From positions 498,098,190 through 498,162,189 of the forward strand of contig CM060990.1 of the NCBI GenBank assembly GCA_030765065.1: 64,000 bases of DNA. Reading direction: 5' to 3'. The position numbers and the translations under genes were made by a program. The notes under the pieces are model-generated. The model was not told where the DNA came from, did not search any database, and saw only the letters and a program-made list of their open reading frames with translations. The stretch is from Deroplatys truncata. Taxonomy: Eukaryota; Arthropoda; Insecta; Mantodea; Mantidae. Shown here one piece after another: positions 34,445 through 47,324 of this stretch (its first letter is position 1; every line of letters starts with the position of its first letter).

Positions 34445-36741
34445 ATGGCTATCCTGACCTGGAATGTACGTGGTGTACGATTGCATAGGTCGGAACTGCA
34501 ACTTTTATTGCGTTCCCATTCACCTATGGTCGTGTGTTTGCAGGAGACCAAGCTTCGCCCTCACACCCTTTCGATCTCCGAGGGTACACTCCGGTTCGCT
34601 ACGATCTTGAACCGGAGGAGGGTGCTCCTGCTCATGGAGGTGTGTTGTTGTTAGTGCGTAACGACGTTCATTTTCAAACTCTCGCTCTTACGTCCGACTT
34701 GCAAGCTGTTGCCATTAGATTGCAGTTACCCGGGTTTTTCTGTTCTCTTTGCTCTGTATATTCACCTCCGTCGTCTCCCCTCGCTCTCGCGGACCTTCCA
34801 GCTCTCCTGTCTGCTCTCCCAAAACCATTTCTTCTGTTGCCAGATTTTAACGCCCATCACCCCCTGTGGGGTTCGCAAAGGGCTTGTGCGAGGGGAACTC
34901 TTCTTTCTGACGTTTTTGACCAGTTCAATCTCTCTCTTCTCAATACAGGCGATCCTACGTTTCTTTCTGATTCTTCCGGTACATTTTCTCATTTAGACCT
35001 TGCCGTTTGCTCACTCCAGCTTGCTAGTCGTGTGCAGTGGAACGTCGTTGCTGACACCTACTCCAACGACCATTACCCCTGCATCTTTTCTCTTCTGGTT
35101 TCCAATGCCACCATAGTGGATCCGGCTACCATCGATAACACTCTGGGTGCTGCCTTTGAGGCGGTTTCCAGTTCAGAACATTATTCCGCCGGCTTTCGCT
35201 CTATTAAAGACCGCCTGGATTCCGCATCATATAATTTTCGGTCTGCTAATAATGAATGCTATAACGAACTATTCACAATGAGGGAGCTGGAGCACGCTCT
35301 TCATTGCTCTCGGCACTCCGCTCCTGGGTCCGACGGCATTCATGTCGTGATGTTAAAGAACCTTTCAGCCGACAGTAAACTCTTTCTCTTACAGGTCTAT
35401 AACCGTATTTGGCAAGACGGCCTTTTTCCTTCCGTTTGGCGCGAAGCCACCATTATCCCTATACGTAAGCCTGGGAAGGATCGCCAACTACCTTCCAGCT
35501 ACCTCCCTATCTCCCTCACCAGTTGCATTTGCAAGGTGATGGAGCGCATGATCAACGGGGGTTGACATGGCGGCTTGAGTCTCAGAAACATCTAGCGAAC
35601 GCTCAGTGCGAATTTCGTCGCTATCGCTCTACCGTCGACCATCTGGTGTCCTTGTCGACGCATGTTATGAATGGATTTCTGAGAAAATGTAAACCATGGC
35701 TGTATTTTTTGACTTGGAGAAAGCTTATGACACTTGTTGAAGGGGCGGCATTTTACGTACACTTCACGCATGGAATATCCGCGGTCGTCTTCCCATATTT
35801 CTTCGGGAGTTTATGACGGACCGCGTCTTTCGTGTACGTGTGGGCTCGGTTTTATCTAGTCATTTTATTTAAGAGAACGGAGTACCGCAGGGCTCTGCAC
35901 TCAGTGTCACACTTTTGCGATTGCTATCAACCCCATTGTTGATTGTATTTCACCTGGCATTTCATCGTCCCTTTTTGTTGATGATTTTGCCATTTATTGC
36001 AGTTCACGGCGGACCTGTCTACTCGAACGCCGTCTCCAGAGCTGTATCGACCGTCTCTACGCCTGGACTAACGCTAACGGCTTTAATTTCTCCGCCGAGA
36101 AATCCGTCTGCATCAACTTCTGGCGCCGGAAGGCTTTCCCTCCTCCCTCTCTCCATCTTGGGTCGGAGGTCCTTCCATTTGCAGACGAAGTGAAATTTTT
36201 GGGGTTGGTCTTTGACCGGAAGCTGAGCTGGACTTCTCACGTTTCCTTTTTAAAAGCAAAGAGTGACTGTTCTCTTAATCTTTTACGTGTTTTAAGTGGC
36301 ACATCCTGGGGAGCTGTTCGGACCGTCCTTCTTCGCCTTTATCGCTCTTTGGTCCGATCCAAGCTCGATTACGGGTATATTGTTTATTCGTCGGCACGTC
36401 CATCTGTGTTACGTCGATTGAATGCCATTCACCATCGTTGCATACGAGTTGCTACAGGGGCCTTTCCAATCAGCACTGTTCTTAGCCTGTATGATGAAGC
36501 TTCAGAGTCTCCGCTGTCCTTCAGGCGTGAGATGCTTTTGTGCAGCTATGCTTGTCGACTCTCAAGCTTGGCTAACCACCCGTCCTTCAAGTTATTTTAC
36601 GAGGATTCGCTTGATCGACAATATTTCGTAACTCCTCTGCATTACTACCTCGAGGGGTTCGATTTCGAAAACTCCTTCGGCATTTGGACGTTGCGCCAGC
36701 GCCGGCCCTTCCCAGGGGGGAAACACTTTTTCCTCCATGGC
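34445..36741 (+). pseudogene. LINE copy 3 ORF2, 5' part (EN and RT)
   Basis: Starts ATG GCT ATC CTG ACC TGG AAT GTA (MAILTWNVRG). The endonuclease region keeps CLQETKLRP and NDHYPC but has a one-base loss near 34565 and PDFNAHH in place of GDFNAHH (catalytic-loop Gly changed). A deletion joins IFSLL directly to VSNATIV, removing the linker. In the RT, SAPGSDGIH replaces PGPDG, a one-base loss lies near 35561 (ATCAACGGGGGTTGAC), and more breaks occur around motifs A and B. FVDDFAIY survives near 35970. Interrupted at 36741 by copy 5; it continues at 40010. Confidence 0.75.
36731..36741 (+). other. Target-site duplication of LINE copy 5, left
   Basis: TCCTCCATGGC here and at 40010-40020. Confidence 0.75.
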
Positions 36742-39700
36742 CCATCATGTGCCTTCTCGACATCCCCACTGGATTCTTTCCAAGGCTGACTGGAGGAAGT
36801 TCCGCTCCCTCATTGCTCTCCCGGACGATGGTTTCGCAACCATCGATGATATGGTGGACTATTTTACGTGTACTATCTTGCTTGCAGCAGATTCCAGCAT
36901 TCCTCGAGGTTCATCTACACCGCGTCACGTTCCTATACCTTGGTGCAGCGAGGAATGCCGCTTGGCCATCAGAACGCGCAAACGCGCCCTGCGTGTTTTT
37001 CAGCTACATCCTACGGAGGAGAACTTTGTGGCATTTAAACGTTCTCGGGCTAAAGCGCGCTATGTACTTCGGAGTGCAAAACGGAAATCTTGGTAATCTT
37101 ACGTGTCTTCCCTTTCCCGTCGTACTTCAGCGCAGCAGGTGTGGTCTGCTGTTCGGCGTATTTATGGCCAGTGTCGCCGGACGATCATTCCTGGTCTTGT
37201 TGTTAGTGGCTCCATTTTCACCAGCGAGCGGGATATAACCGACGCCCTTGCCAACTCCTTCGCTGCTGCTAGCCAAACGGATAGCTATGATAGATCTTTT
37301 CTGTCTATCAAAGACGCTTCGTAGCGGATAGTCCTCGATTTTAATAGTGACCGTAAGGAACCGTACAACGAAGCTTTTACAGTCGCCGAGCTTGACCATT
37401 CTTTATCCTTCGCAAAGGATACCTCTCCAGGCCCCGATGACATCCACCGCCAAATGCTGCTACATCTTCCACCTAAGGCGCTTTCCTTCCTGCTGGACAT
37501 TTACAACCGTATCTGGCGTGAGCAGGTTTCCCGTCTTCCTGGCGAGAGGGTATTGTCATCCCCATCCCTCGACCTGGAAAAGACCGGCACCTTCCCTCTA
37601 GCTACCGCCCTATCTGTTTGATGAGTGTCGTTTGTAAGATCTTTGAATGTATGATTACCGCTCGGTTGGTGTGGTGGCTAGAGTCGAATGCTTTGCTCTG
37701 TAATGTTCAGTGTAGTTTTCGTCGCCATCGCTCCAGTGTTGACCATCTCACCCGTCTTGATGCCTATGTCCAGAGTGCCTTTCTCCTGAAGCAGCATGTG
37801 GTGGGTGTTTTATTTGATTTGCAGAAGGCCTATGATACTACTTGGCGCTATGGTATCCTCCGAAAACTGCATGCTTACGGTTTACGCGGTCATTTAGCTG
37901 TTTTTATTTGTAACTTTTTAAAACTTCGCCGTCTTCGTGTCCGTGTTGGAGACACGTTATCTCAGGCGAGGATCCAGGCGAACGGTGTACCCCAGGGGTC
38001 GATCCTCAGTGTACCACTTTTTTCCGTCGCCATCAACGGCATCGCTACTGTAGTTCGCAGCGGAATACCGATGTCACTGTATGTCGATGACTTTGCGCTC
38101 TACTATCGCTCTTATAGCCTTGAGCACATCGAACGCCAACTGCAGATGGCCATTACCTCACTCGCCAACTGGGCACTTCACAACGGCTTTCGGTTTTCTC
38201 CTGCTAAGACTCAGTGTGTTCATTTTCATCGCCTTCGTAGTGTACACCCTCCTCCTGATCTTCATTTGCATGGCACACCCCTCCCGTTTGTTGCGCACGT
38301 CAAGTTTTTGGGCCTTTACCTCGACCATAGACTCACCCGGGAGCAGCATATTCGCTACCTTCGTGCATCATGCGATCGTTCCCTTCGAGTATTAAGAGTT
38401 TTATCTGGCGCCTCTTTGGGCGGCGATCGCACCGTTATGCTCCGGTTGTACCGCTCGTTGTTTAGGTCGAAACTTGACTACGGGGGTTTTATCTATGACG
38501 CGGCGTCCGCCTCTAAACTTCGCCTTTTAGATACTGTTCATCATACAGGTATCCGTCTTGCTACTGGGGCCTTCCGCACTAGTCGTGTCGAGTGTTTGTA
38601 TGCAGATTTTGGCGAACCACCTCTGTCTCTTCGACGCAAGTTTTTACTCTTTTTTATGTTGCAAAGCTGGCGGCTCATCCTAGTCACCCTTCGTTCCACT
38701 GTGCATTCCATCCGGAACTCGCCCACCGTTATGTGCGCAATGCTACCGTCTCCCGTCCATGCGGTGTTCGGTTTCGGGAACTTCTTTACGCACATGACCT
38801 CCGACTGCCTCCTGTGGAGCGATCCTGTCTTAGTCGTATTCCTCCGTGGCAGCTCCAACGTGCCCTGTTTGATCTTGAACTTTCGGGTGATGCCAAAGCC
38901 GCTACCCCGCAGCCAGTGTTTCGCCAGCTCTTCTCCGCGATCCTAGACCGTTACCGGGACTATTCCCCGGTATTTACTGATGGTTCCCGTGTGAATGATA
39001 GCACAGGGTGCGGTTTTATCTATGACGGTGGGGCTCACAAATTTCGCCTTCCAGACGCCGGTTCAGTTTTTACGGCCGAGCTGTTTGCCATCTTTTCTTT
39101 CTTGCTTTTTATCTCCACGTTTGTCCCTGGCCGTTTTCTTATTTGTTCCGACTCTCTGAGCGCTATCCAGGGCCTGCAGCAGTTTCTCGGCTCCTCCACC
39201 TTGATTTTAAAAATACAAACGCTTTTATCTCAGCTGATCTGTCGCGGATACCAGTTCGTTTTTACATGGGTTCCAAGCCATGTGGGAATTCCTGGCAAGG
39301 AGCAGGCGGATGCAGCTGCTAAGGCCGCATGCCGTTTTCCGGAGTTTTCCACCTTAACTGTGCCTTCTACGGATGTTCGGCGGTACTTCCATCGTCCTCT
39401 GTTTTTAGCTTGGCAGCTCTCATGGGAGTCTCTGGCTGGCATTCAACTCCGGACAATCAAGGACACCGTAAAACCCTGGTCCACTTCCTGCTGGGGATCA
39501 CGGCGGTCAGAAGTAGTTCTGACCCGCCTAAAAATCGGGCATACGCGCGCCACACACGGTCATCTTCTGCGTGGTGCCCGGCCCCTGTCTGTTCGACGTG
39601 TGCTGTGCCGCTTAGCGTGTCCCATGTACTGTTTGATTGTCCGAAATACGCCCCTGATCGTCAGTTTTATGGCCTGGAATTTACGCTGCCCTCAGTTTTA

Positions 39701-39829
39701 GGCGATGACCCAGTGGCAGTAAGGCAGACCCTGCGGTTCGTTACCAAAATCGGTTTTTCCACAGATAAAACTTGCCTTTTAGTTTTGTCTTTTAACCTAG
39801 ATTTTATTCCATTTTACCGATACTTTTAG
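36742..39829 (+). pseudogene. LINE copy 5 ORF2, linker-RT-RNase H
   Basis: The linker reads to a TAA after KRKSW at about 37094, and a TAG follows KDAS at 37322. RT motifs: TSPGPDDIHRQML (37.42 kb), then a frame break and MSVVCKIFECMITARLV. Motif A is LFDLQKAYDTTW, motif B NGVPQGSILS and motif C YVDDFALYYR, within an intact 442-codon run at 37618-38946. RNase H: FTDGSRVNDSTGCGF, CSDSLSAIQGL and WVPSHVGIPGKEQADAAAK (38592-39701). The C-terminal CSTCAVPLSVSHVLFDC motif is in yet another frame (39329-39829). About five frame breaks; inactive. Confidence 0.85.
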
Positions 39830-39949
39830 TCCTGGATTTTATTCTCTTTTAACCCCACTTATGGTCTTACGGCTATTTCGTTTTTAGTCTCTTCTAATGC
39901 GTTTTTAGATCGACCATTTTCAATTGTAACTGTTTTTATGTTTTTCTTT

Positions 39950-39982
39950 GGGCCCAAATGACCTAGCTGTCGACGGGCCCTT
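39950..39982 (+). other. LINE copy 5 3'-terminal hairpin
   Basis: GGGCCC-AAATGACCTAGCTGTCGAC-GGGCCC. The stem sequence differs from copies 1-4 but the loop keeps ATGACCTAGC. Confidence 0.6.
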
Positions 39983-40009
39983 AAACTCCACTCCACCACC
40001 ACCACCACA

Positions 40010-40957
40010 TCCTCCATGGCTGCGCGCTGAGGCCCACTATCACCTTGGGCTAACGTCGATGCCGAAGACTGAGACCTTTTCTTCAGTTCTTAGATCAGCT
40101 TTTTTAGAACTCCAGGCGAAAATCGGGAACTTTCATTTTATATACACTGATGGGTCTAAGACTGATGTTGGAGTAGGGTGTGATTTTGTTTTTGATCAGC
40201 ATAGTTTTACCTTTCGTTTACCGGAGCAATGTTCGATTTTTGCCGCCGAACGTTTTAGTATCTGACTCTTTTATACATCCAGCGGGGTAATTTACAGCAC
40301 TGTGTTCTTTGCGCAGACTCCCTGAGTGCCCTTCAGAGTATTAACGCGCTGTACAATCACCACCCACTTGTACAGCGCATACATGACCTGGTCCACTCGC
40401 TTGGTGTGTCTGGCATCCGCGTCTCCTTCATGTGGATTCCAGGTCATGTTGGCATCTCAGGGAACGAGTCTGCCGACGCCGCTGCCAAATCAGCGATTTT
40501 ATCACCCAGAAGTTTTACCTCTGTTGTTCCCTCGTCAGATTTGTTTATTGTTTTACGTCGCCGCATCCTCTCGCTTTGGAAGGATGAGTGGACGGCCCTC
40601 CGGGGGAACAAATTGCGGGAGGTTAAACCTCTCCCTTTAGTCTGGGCTACCTCTTCCCGTGCTTCTCGTCGGGAAGAGGTAATTTTAACACGCCTTCGTA
40701 TCGGGCATTGCATTTTTAGTCATAGGTATTTGCTCAGTGGTGATCCCGCACAACTCTGTGGGCAGTGTGATGCGCCCTTAACGGTGCGTCACATTTTAGC
40801 AGAGTGTCAAGTTTTAGCTTCGTTGCGCGTTCGTGTTGGTCTGCCTGTTGGCCTAGCCAACGTTTTGGCAGACGACGCGCATGCTGTAGAATATCTTTTA
40901 CGTTTATCACTGACACTGGTTTTAGCCGTCGCATTTGATGCGCTGAGCGCCTTTTAG
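40010..40957 (+). pseudogene. LINE copy 3 ORF2, 3' part (RNase H and CCHC)
   Basis: Resumes exactly after the copy 5 duplication. YTDGSKTDVGVG is the first RNase H motif; a stop after FAAERFSI (TGA at 40263) breaks it. WIPGHVGISGNESADAAAK, then RLRIGHCIFSHRYLLSGDP and CGQCDAPLTVRHILAEC follow in frame. The end differs from copy 1 by a frameshift in the last 15 codons (...LRLSLTLVLAVAFDALSAF). Confidence 0.75.
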
Positions 40958-41191
40958 CTGTTTGCTTTTAGATTGTCTTATAATGGGGGCACTCCTCCCC
41001 AGTGGACATCTGGCGCTCGTGTCCCTCGCATTCTACAGTTCTTGACACGTTGTTTTATTCTCTTGTTGACCATGATTTTAGTGTGTAGCTCTTAGTATTT
41101 GGTCTGTTGTGTTTTTTAGTGTTTTGACCAAGCGGTTTGTATGTGGTTTTTTTAACTTTTTGACTTTTACATTTTATATTTTACACATAGT

Positions 41192-41226
41192 AAGGGCGCT
41201 AATAACCTCAGCAATTGAACGCCCTT
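41192..41226 (+). other. LINE copy 3 3'-terminal hairpin
   Basis: AAGGGCGCTAATAACCTCAG, then CGCCCTT pairing, with one mismatch. Followed by CATCTCATCATCATCA. Confidence 0.6.
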
Positions 41227-41259
41227 AAGCCCCATCTCATCATCATCACATCTGTCTAG

Positions 41260-41465
41260 CCTAGCACTTCTCGTATTCCCTACCTCGCACATATAAACGC
41301 ATTCTAACTTTAACATCTGTCTAGCTTAGCACCTGCCCTCGTAATCCCTACCTCTCACAAATAAAGCGTATCCCCTCCTTCAGCTTCTGTCTAGCCTAGC
41401 ATCTCTCCTTGTTTTCCTATCTTACTGGTGTTAACCTGCATTCCCCCTCCTTCAGCCTCCGTCTA
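41260..41465 (+). repeat. Second piece of the right-arm ~70-bp array
   Basis: About three units between LINE copies 3 and 4. The last 14 bases (41452-41465, TCAGCCTCCGTCTA) are the left target-site duplication of copy 4. Confidence 0.75.
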
Positions 41466-42098
41466 CCCCCCAGGGGCTCACCTTTTGTGAGTACGGGTTA
41501 GGCGCACCCGGGGTACCCAAGCCATTCATAGCCATTTTCACACATTCATCCCCGTCCGGTCGAGGTGGGTTCGTTCTCGTGGCCGGGGGGCTCAAGGTAG
41601 GCTCTCGTGCGTTCTGTGCATTTCACTCAATATCGCCTCTCGCCATCGTTTCTTTCTTCTCTTCTATTTATACACATTTCGCCCCACGCCCATTCATTTA
41701 CACATTTGTTTACTTCTTCGCCAGCCTACCTTGCGTGCGAAACGCCCACGCACTTTTAGTATCTTTTATTTTTTATTTAAATCCTCCGTGGGGACAGCCT
41801 GACGGATACCCGCCCACTGGGTGCGCAGCTGGGTGAGTGGGTAATGGCGTCATCCCCACCACCCGGGGTCGACATGTAGGGTATGTGTTCGTATCCGCTG
41901 TTCAATTGCAGTCCCGCGGGGAGCCATTGCATGAGCTGCTGACCTCTGACGGCGATTGGGTCCCTCTGTCTATGTTCTGGGAGGTGTGACCCTGAGTGAG
42001 ATAGGTATAGATAGGCCACTCACCCTAGCCGGGGTAACGCCCGGGAAGTCAGAGCCCGAGGTCGGAGACGATAGCAATGGTGGAGGATTTATTTCGCT

Positions 42099-43373
42099 AT
42101 GGAGCACCCTTTATCCATTACTACAAATAAGCGTCGAAACGTTTATGTTACAGAAGTGACATCACCGACAACTGGTTGTTATTTGGTCATTTCACGAACC
42201 GAAGAAGGGCAAAGTTTTGAGAAGGTGAACCCTTTCATTATTCAAAGGGGCATTTATGCTATTGCTGGTGCAGTTCAGTCCTGCACTCGTCTACGGAACG
42301 GTTCTTTATTAGCACAAACGAATTCCGATGAGCAAAGTAAGACCTTGTTGCGCGCTACGCTTCTCCACGGCTATCCCATCCGTGTGGATAAGCACCACAC
42401 ATTGAATTCCTGTCGAAGCGTCATTACCGCCCATAGCCTCGATGGTATGTCGGACGACGAACTCGTAGACTCTCTTTCAGGCCAAAAGGTGACAGCAGTG
42501 CATCGAGTGCAGGCCAAACGCGACGGCGTATTGGTACCCACTCGTACCCTGTTTCTAACTTTTGATGGCGTCGATCTGCCCACGAGCATTTCCGCAGGGT
42601 ACGAACGGATTTCTGTGAGGCCTTATATTCCAAGACCTCTGCGTTGTTTTAAATGCCAACGTTTTGGGCATACGCAAGTCTCATGTAAGAGTGCCGTTAA
42701 CATCTATGCAACATGTAGCCAGCCCTCACACGAAGGTACCTGTTCAACAGCCCCGTCTGCGGAAATTGCAAAGGGTCACATTCTGCTTCATTTGGCGACT
42801 GTTCGCGGTATTTGGACGAGAAGGCGATCCAGGAGATCCGGGTAAAGGAGAAACTCTCCTTCGCCGAAGCCCGGAGGCGTTACCATGCGCGCCAATCTTC
42901 GCTCCTGCGATCGGGAACATTCTGTTCTGTTATTGCCTCGCCAGTACCCCGAAAGGATGCAGAGACTCAAATTTGGACCATGACTTCATTGACCGCCACT
43001 ACCATCCGGCCGTCCATTAAAGCCACAGTTACCAAGCCCTATAAACCTGGTCCAAAGTCTATGAACTCACAAGCCACTGAGAAAAAACCGAAGCAGAAAC
43101 TTCGAAGACAAGACTTTTTAAAACACCCTCCGCGTGTTCACAGCAAGCAGAGTTCACCTTCTCCTCCTCGGAGGTCGCAGTCCCAGGAAGCTCCTGGGAC
43201 AAGCTGCGCTCAGCGGCACCCCTCACCCATCGCCAGCCAGAACCGATTCTCGGCGCTTGAATCGGTTTCTGGCTCTGAGCGCGTGGGCCCCACTTCGAGG
43301 GGGCTATAGAATCTGACCAACTCCATACCAAAAGCCCGAGCCCAAAGGTTAAACAAAAGGTAGTTTTAAGCCG
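42099..43373 (+). pseudogene. LINE copy 4 ORF1, gag-like protein
   Basis: The start is the ATG of ATGGAGCACCC, as in copy 3. It is intact for 248 codons through the first knuckle CFKCQRFGHTQVSC and a damaged second one (YATCSQPSHEGTC). A one-base loss near 42750 then throws the third knuckle out of frame, and 42812-43309 continues the C-terminal half. The tail ends early at TAG 43307-43309 after another shift (CCCCACTTCGAGG). Confidence 0.75.
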
Positions 43374-43407
43374 CCCTTCTAAATGGACAGTTTATCCCTT
43401 TTTCTTA

Positions 43408-46400
43408 ATGGGTATCCTGACCTGGAATGTACGTGGTGTACGATCGCATAGGGCGGAACTGCAACTTTTATTGCGTTCCCATTCGCCTATGGTCGTGTGT
43501 TTGCAGGAGACTAAGCTGCGCCCTCATGGTTGTTTTGATCTCCAAGGATATACTCCGGTTCGCTACGACCTTGAACCGGAAGAGGGTACTCTTGCTCATG
43601 GAGGTGTCATGTTGATAGTGCCTAACGACGTTACTTTTCAACGTCCGACTTGCAAGCTGTTGCCATTAGACTGCAATTACCCGGTTTTTTTTCTGTTTGC
43701 TCTGTATATTTACCTCCATCGTCTCCCCTCGCTAACGCGGACCTTCAAGATCTCTTGTCCGCTCTCCCAACACCATTTGTCCTGTTGGGAGATTTTAATG
43801 CCCATCACCCCCTGTGGGGTTCGCCAAGGGCTTGTGCGAGGGGAAATCTTCTCTCCAACAGTTTTGATCAGTTCAATCTCTCTATGCTCAATACAGGTGA
43901 GCTTACGTTTCTTTCTGATTCTTCCGGTACATTTTCTCACTTGGACCTTGCCGTTTGCTCACTCCAGCTTGCTAGTCGTCTTCAGTGGAACGTCGTCGCT
44001 GACACCTACTCCAGCGACCATTACCCCTGCATCGTTTCTCTTCTGTCGCACCACGTACAGAATTCCAGAGTACCTACCTGGATATTCCCAAAAGCCGACA
44101 GGAGCTTGTATTCCAGCCTCGTGCATTTTTACGATCAGCCTTTCGCCGACATTAACCAACTAGTGCAGCACCTAACGTCTATTATTTTCTCTGCCGCCGA
44201 ACGCGCAATACCCCGTTCATCCTCCCAACCTCGGCGACCGCCTGTTCCGTGGTGGAACGAGGATTGTCGGGACGCTGTTTGTGCCCGGAGAACTGCACTT
44301 AGGGTGTTTCGGCGTCACCCTACACTTGATAATTTGGTGACTTTTAAACAATCGCGCGCCAGGGCTCGTCGTATTATTCAAGATAGCAAGAAGGCATCGT
44401 GGACTCGTTTTGTCGAGTCTTTTAATCGCTTTACGCCTTCATCCGTTGTTTGGGATAAACTTCGTCGCTTCGCAGGTAAATTGTCGCATTGTACTGTTTC
44501 TGGCCTTCAGGTTTCCAATGCCACAATAGTGGATCCGGCTGCCGTCGCTAACACTCTGGGTGCCGCCTTTTGAGGCGGTTTCCAGTTCAGACCATTATTC
44601 CGCGGGCTTTCGCTCTATGAAAGACCGGCTGGATTCCACAACCTTTAATTTTCGATCTGCTAATGAGTGTTATAATGAGCTTTTCACAATGAGGGAGCTG
44701 GAGCACGCTCTTCATTGCTCTAGGCACTCCGCTCCAGGACCGGACGGCATTCATGTCCTGATGTTAAAGATTCTTTCAGCCGACAGTAAACACTTTCTCT
44801 TACAGGTCTATAACCGTATTTGGCAAGACGGCTTTTTTCCTTCCGTTTGGCGCGAAGCCACCATTGTCCCTATACTTAAGCCTGGGAAGGATCGCCAACT
44901 GCCCTCCAGCTACCGCCCTCACCAGTTGCGTTTGCAAGGTGATGGAGCGCAAGATCAACGGGCGGTTGACATGGTGGCTTGAGTCTCAGAAACTTCTAGC
45001 GAACTCTCAGTGCGGATTTCACCGCTATCGCTCTACCGTCGACCATCTGTTGTCCCGGTCGACGCATATTATGAATGGATTTTTCAGAAAGTTTCAAACT
45101 GTGGCTGTGTTTTTTGACCTGGAGAAAGCTTATGACACTTGTTGGAGGGGCGGCATTTTACGTACACTTCACGCATGGAATATCCGCGGTCGTCTTCCCA
45201 TATTTCTTCGGGAGTTTATGACGGACCGCGTCTTTCGTGTACGTGTGGGCTCGGTTTTATCTAGTCATTTTATTGCAGAGAACGGAGTACCGCAGGGCTC
45301 TGCACTCAGTGTCACACTTTTTGCGATAGCTATCAACCCCATTGTTGGTTGTGTTCCACCTGGCATTTCATCGTCACTCTTCGTTGACGATTTTGCCATT
45401 TATTGTAGTTCACGGCGGACCTGTCTGCTCGAACGCCGTCTCCAGAGCTGTATCGACCGTCTCTACGCCTGGAGTAACGCCAACGGCTTTAATTTCTCCG
45501 CCGAGAAATCCGTCTGCATCAACCTCTGGCGCCGGAAGGCTTTCCCTCCTCCCTCTCTCCATCTTGGGTCGTAGGTCCTTCCATTTGCAGACGAGGTGAA
45601 ATTTTTGGGGTTGACCTTTGATCGAAAGCTGAGCTGGACTTCTCACGTTTCCTTTTTAAAAGCAAAGTGTGACCGTTCTCTTAATCTTTTACGTGTTTTA
45701 AGTGGCACATCCTGGGGAGCTGATCGGACCGTTCTTCTGCGTCTTTATCACTCCTTGTTCCGATCCAATCTTGATTACGGGTGCATTGTCTATTCATCGG
45801 CACGTCCATCTGTGTTATGTCGATTGAGTGTCATTCACCATCGAGGCATAAGAGTCGCTACAGGGGCCTTTCCAACCAGCCCTGTACCTAGCCTGTATGC
45901 TGAAGCTGCAGAGCCTCCGCTGTCCTTCAGGCGTGAGATGCTCTTATACAGCTATGCCTGTCGACTCTCCAGCTTGCCTGACCACCCGTCCTTCGCGATA
46001 TTTTACGAGGATTCGCTTGATCGACAATATTTAGTTAGCTCCTCTGCATTGCTCCCTCCAGGGGTTCGATTTCGACTGTTCCTTCGGCATTTGGACGTTA
46101 CGCCGGCGCCGGCCCTTCCACGGGGGGAAATGCGTTTTCCTCCATGGTCGCGCGCTGAGACCCACTGCCACCTTGGGTTAACGTCGATGCCGAAAAATGC
46201 GACCCCTGCTTCCGTCCTTAGATTCGCTTTTTTAGAACTACAGGCGCAGTTCGGGGACTGTCATTTTATATATATACCGATGGGTCTAAGACTGATGACG
46301 AAGTAGGATGTGCCTTTGGTTTTGGTGCGCAGAGTTTTACTTTTCGTTTACCTGGACAATGTTCGATTTATACTGCCGAACTTTTTTGTATATATCAATG

Positions 46401-47072
46401 TGTTTTATACATTCAGCGGCACGTCTTACGGCGCTGTGTTGTTTGTTCGGACTCTCTGAGTGCCCTTCAGAGTATACACGCGCTGTATAGTTACCACCCG
46501 CTCGTACAGCGCATTCATGACCTGCTCCACTCGCTTGGTGCATCTGGCATCAGCGTCTCCTTCGTGTGGATTCCAGGTCATGTGGGCATCTCAGGCAACA
46601 GTCTGCCGACGCTGCTGCGAAATCGGCCATTTTATCACCCAGATGTTTTACTTGTGTTGTTCCTTCCTCAGATTTTTATGTTATTTTACGTTACCGTATC
46701 CTCTCGCGCTGGCGCGATGAGTGGGCGGCTCTTAGGGGGAACAAGTTGCGGGAGGTTAAACCTCTTCCGTTAGTCTGGGGTACCTCTTCTCGTTCTTCTC
46801 GTCGGGAAGAGGTACTTTTAGCTCGTATACGAATCGGACATTGCCTTTTTAGTCATAGATACCTGCTCAGTGGTGACCCCGCAACACTGTGTGAGCAGTG
46901 TGATGCGCCCTTAACGGTGCTTCACATTTTAACAGAGTGTCATGTTTTATCTCCGTTGCGCGTTCGTGTTGGTCTGCCTGTTGGCCTAGCCAACGTTTTG
47001 GCAGACGACGCGCATGCTGTAGAATGTATTTTACGTTTTATCACTGACATTGGTTTTAGCTGCCGCATTTGA
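43408..47072 (+). pseudogene. LINE copy 4 ORF2, EN-RT-RNase H
   Basis: Starts MGILTWNVRG. A loss of about 14 bp near 43640 breaks the endonuclease after QETKLRP. GDFNAHHPLWG and SDHYP survive in the next frame (43650-44573). The extra T at about 44570, the 8-nt loss near 44920 and the TAG at 45572-45574 are identical to copy 2. The RT has FFDLEKAYDTCW, NGVPQGS and FVDDF. RNase H motifs are split by frame changes, with one base lost inside the GN-ESADAA block near 46600. The end, CEQCDAPLTVLHILTEC (R changed to L), is in frame to 47072. Confidence 0.83.
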
Positions 47073-47324
47073 TGCGCTGAGCGCCTTTTAGCTTTTTGAT
47101 TTTACATTATCTTTTAATGGGTGCACTCCTCCCCAGTGGACATCTGGCGCTTGTGTCCCTCGCATTCTACAGTTCTTGACACGTTGTTTTATTCTCTTGT
47201 TGACCATGATTTTAGTGTGTAGATCTTAATATTTCGTCTGTTGTGTTTTCTAGTGTTTTTGACCAAACGGTTTGTATGGGTTTTTTACTTTTTTGACTTT
47301 TACATTTTATATTTTACACATACT

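Larger units (their letters stand above)
36742..40009 (+). mobile_element. LINE copy 5, second family, 5'-truncated, inside copy 3
   Basis: A related but clearly different LINE (roughly 50% protein identity to copies 1-4 by eye). It starts in the endonuclease-RT linker and ends with a different hairpin (GGGCCC...GGGCCC, 39950-39982) and a CCACCACC-type tail. Flanked by the 11-bp duplication TCCTCCATGGC. It is younger than copy 3. Confidence 0.88.
32501..41250 (+). mobile_element. LINE copy 3, full length, itself interrupted by LINE copy 5
   Basis: Same family as copies 1, 2 and 4. It has a complete 5' start (CCCCAGGGGCTCACC after a C run), ORF1, ORF2, 3'UTR, hairpin (41192-41226) and a short (TCA)n tail. 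LINE copy 5 splits it at 36742-40009. It carries a unique in-frame deletion of about 470 bp between the endonuclease and RT. It sits inside the right arm of the Polinton. Confidence 0.88.
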
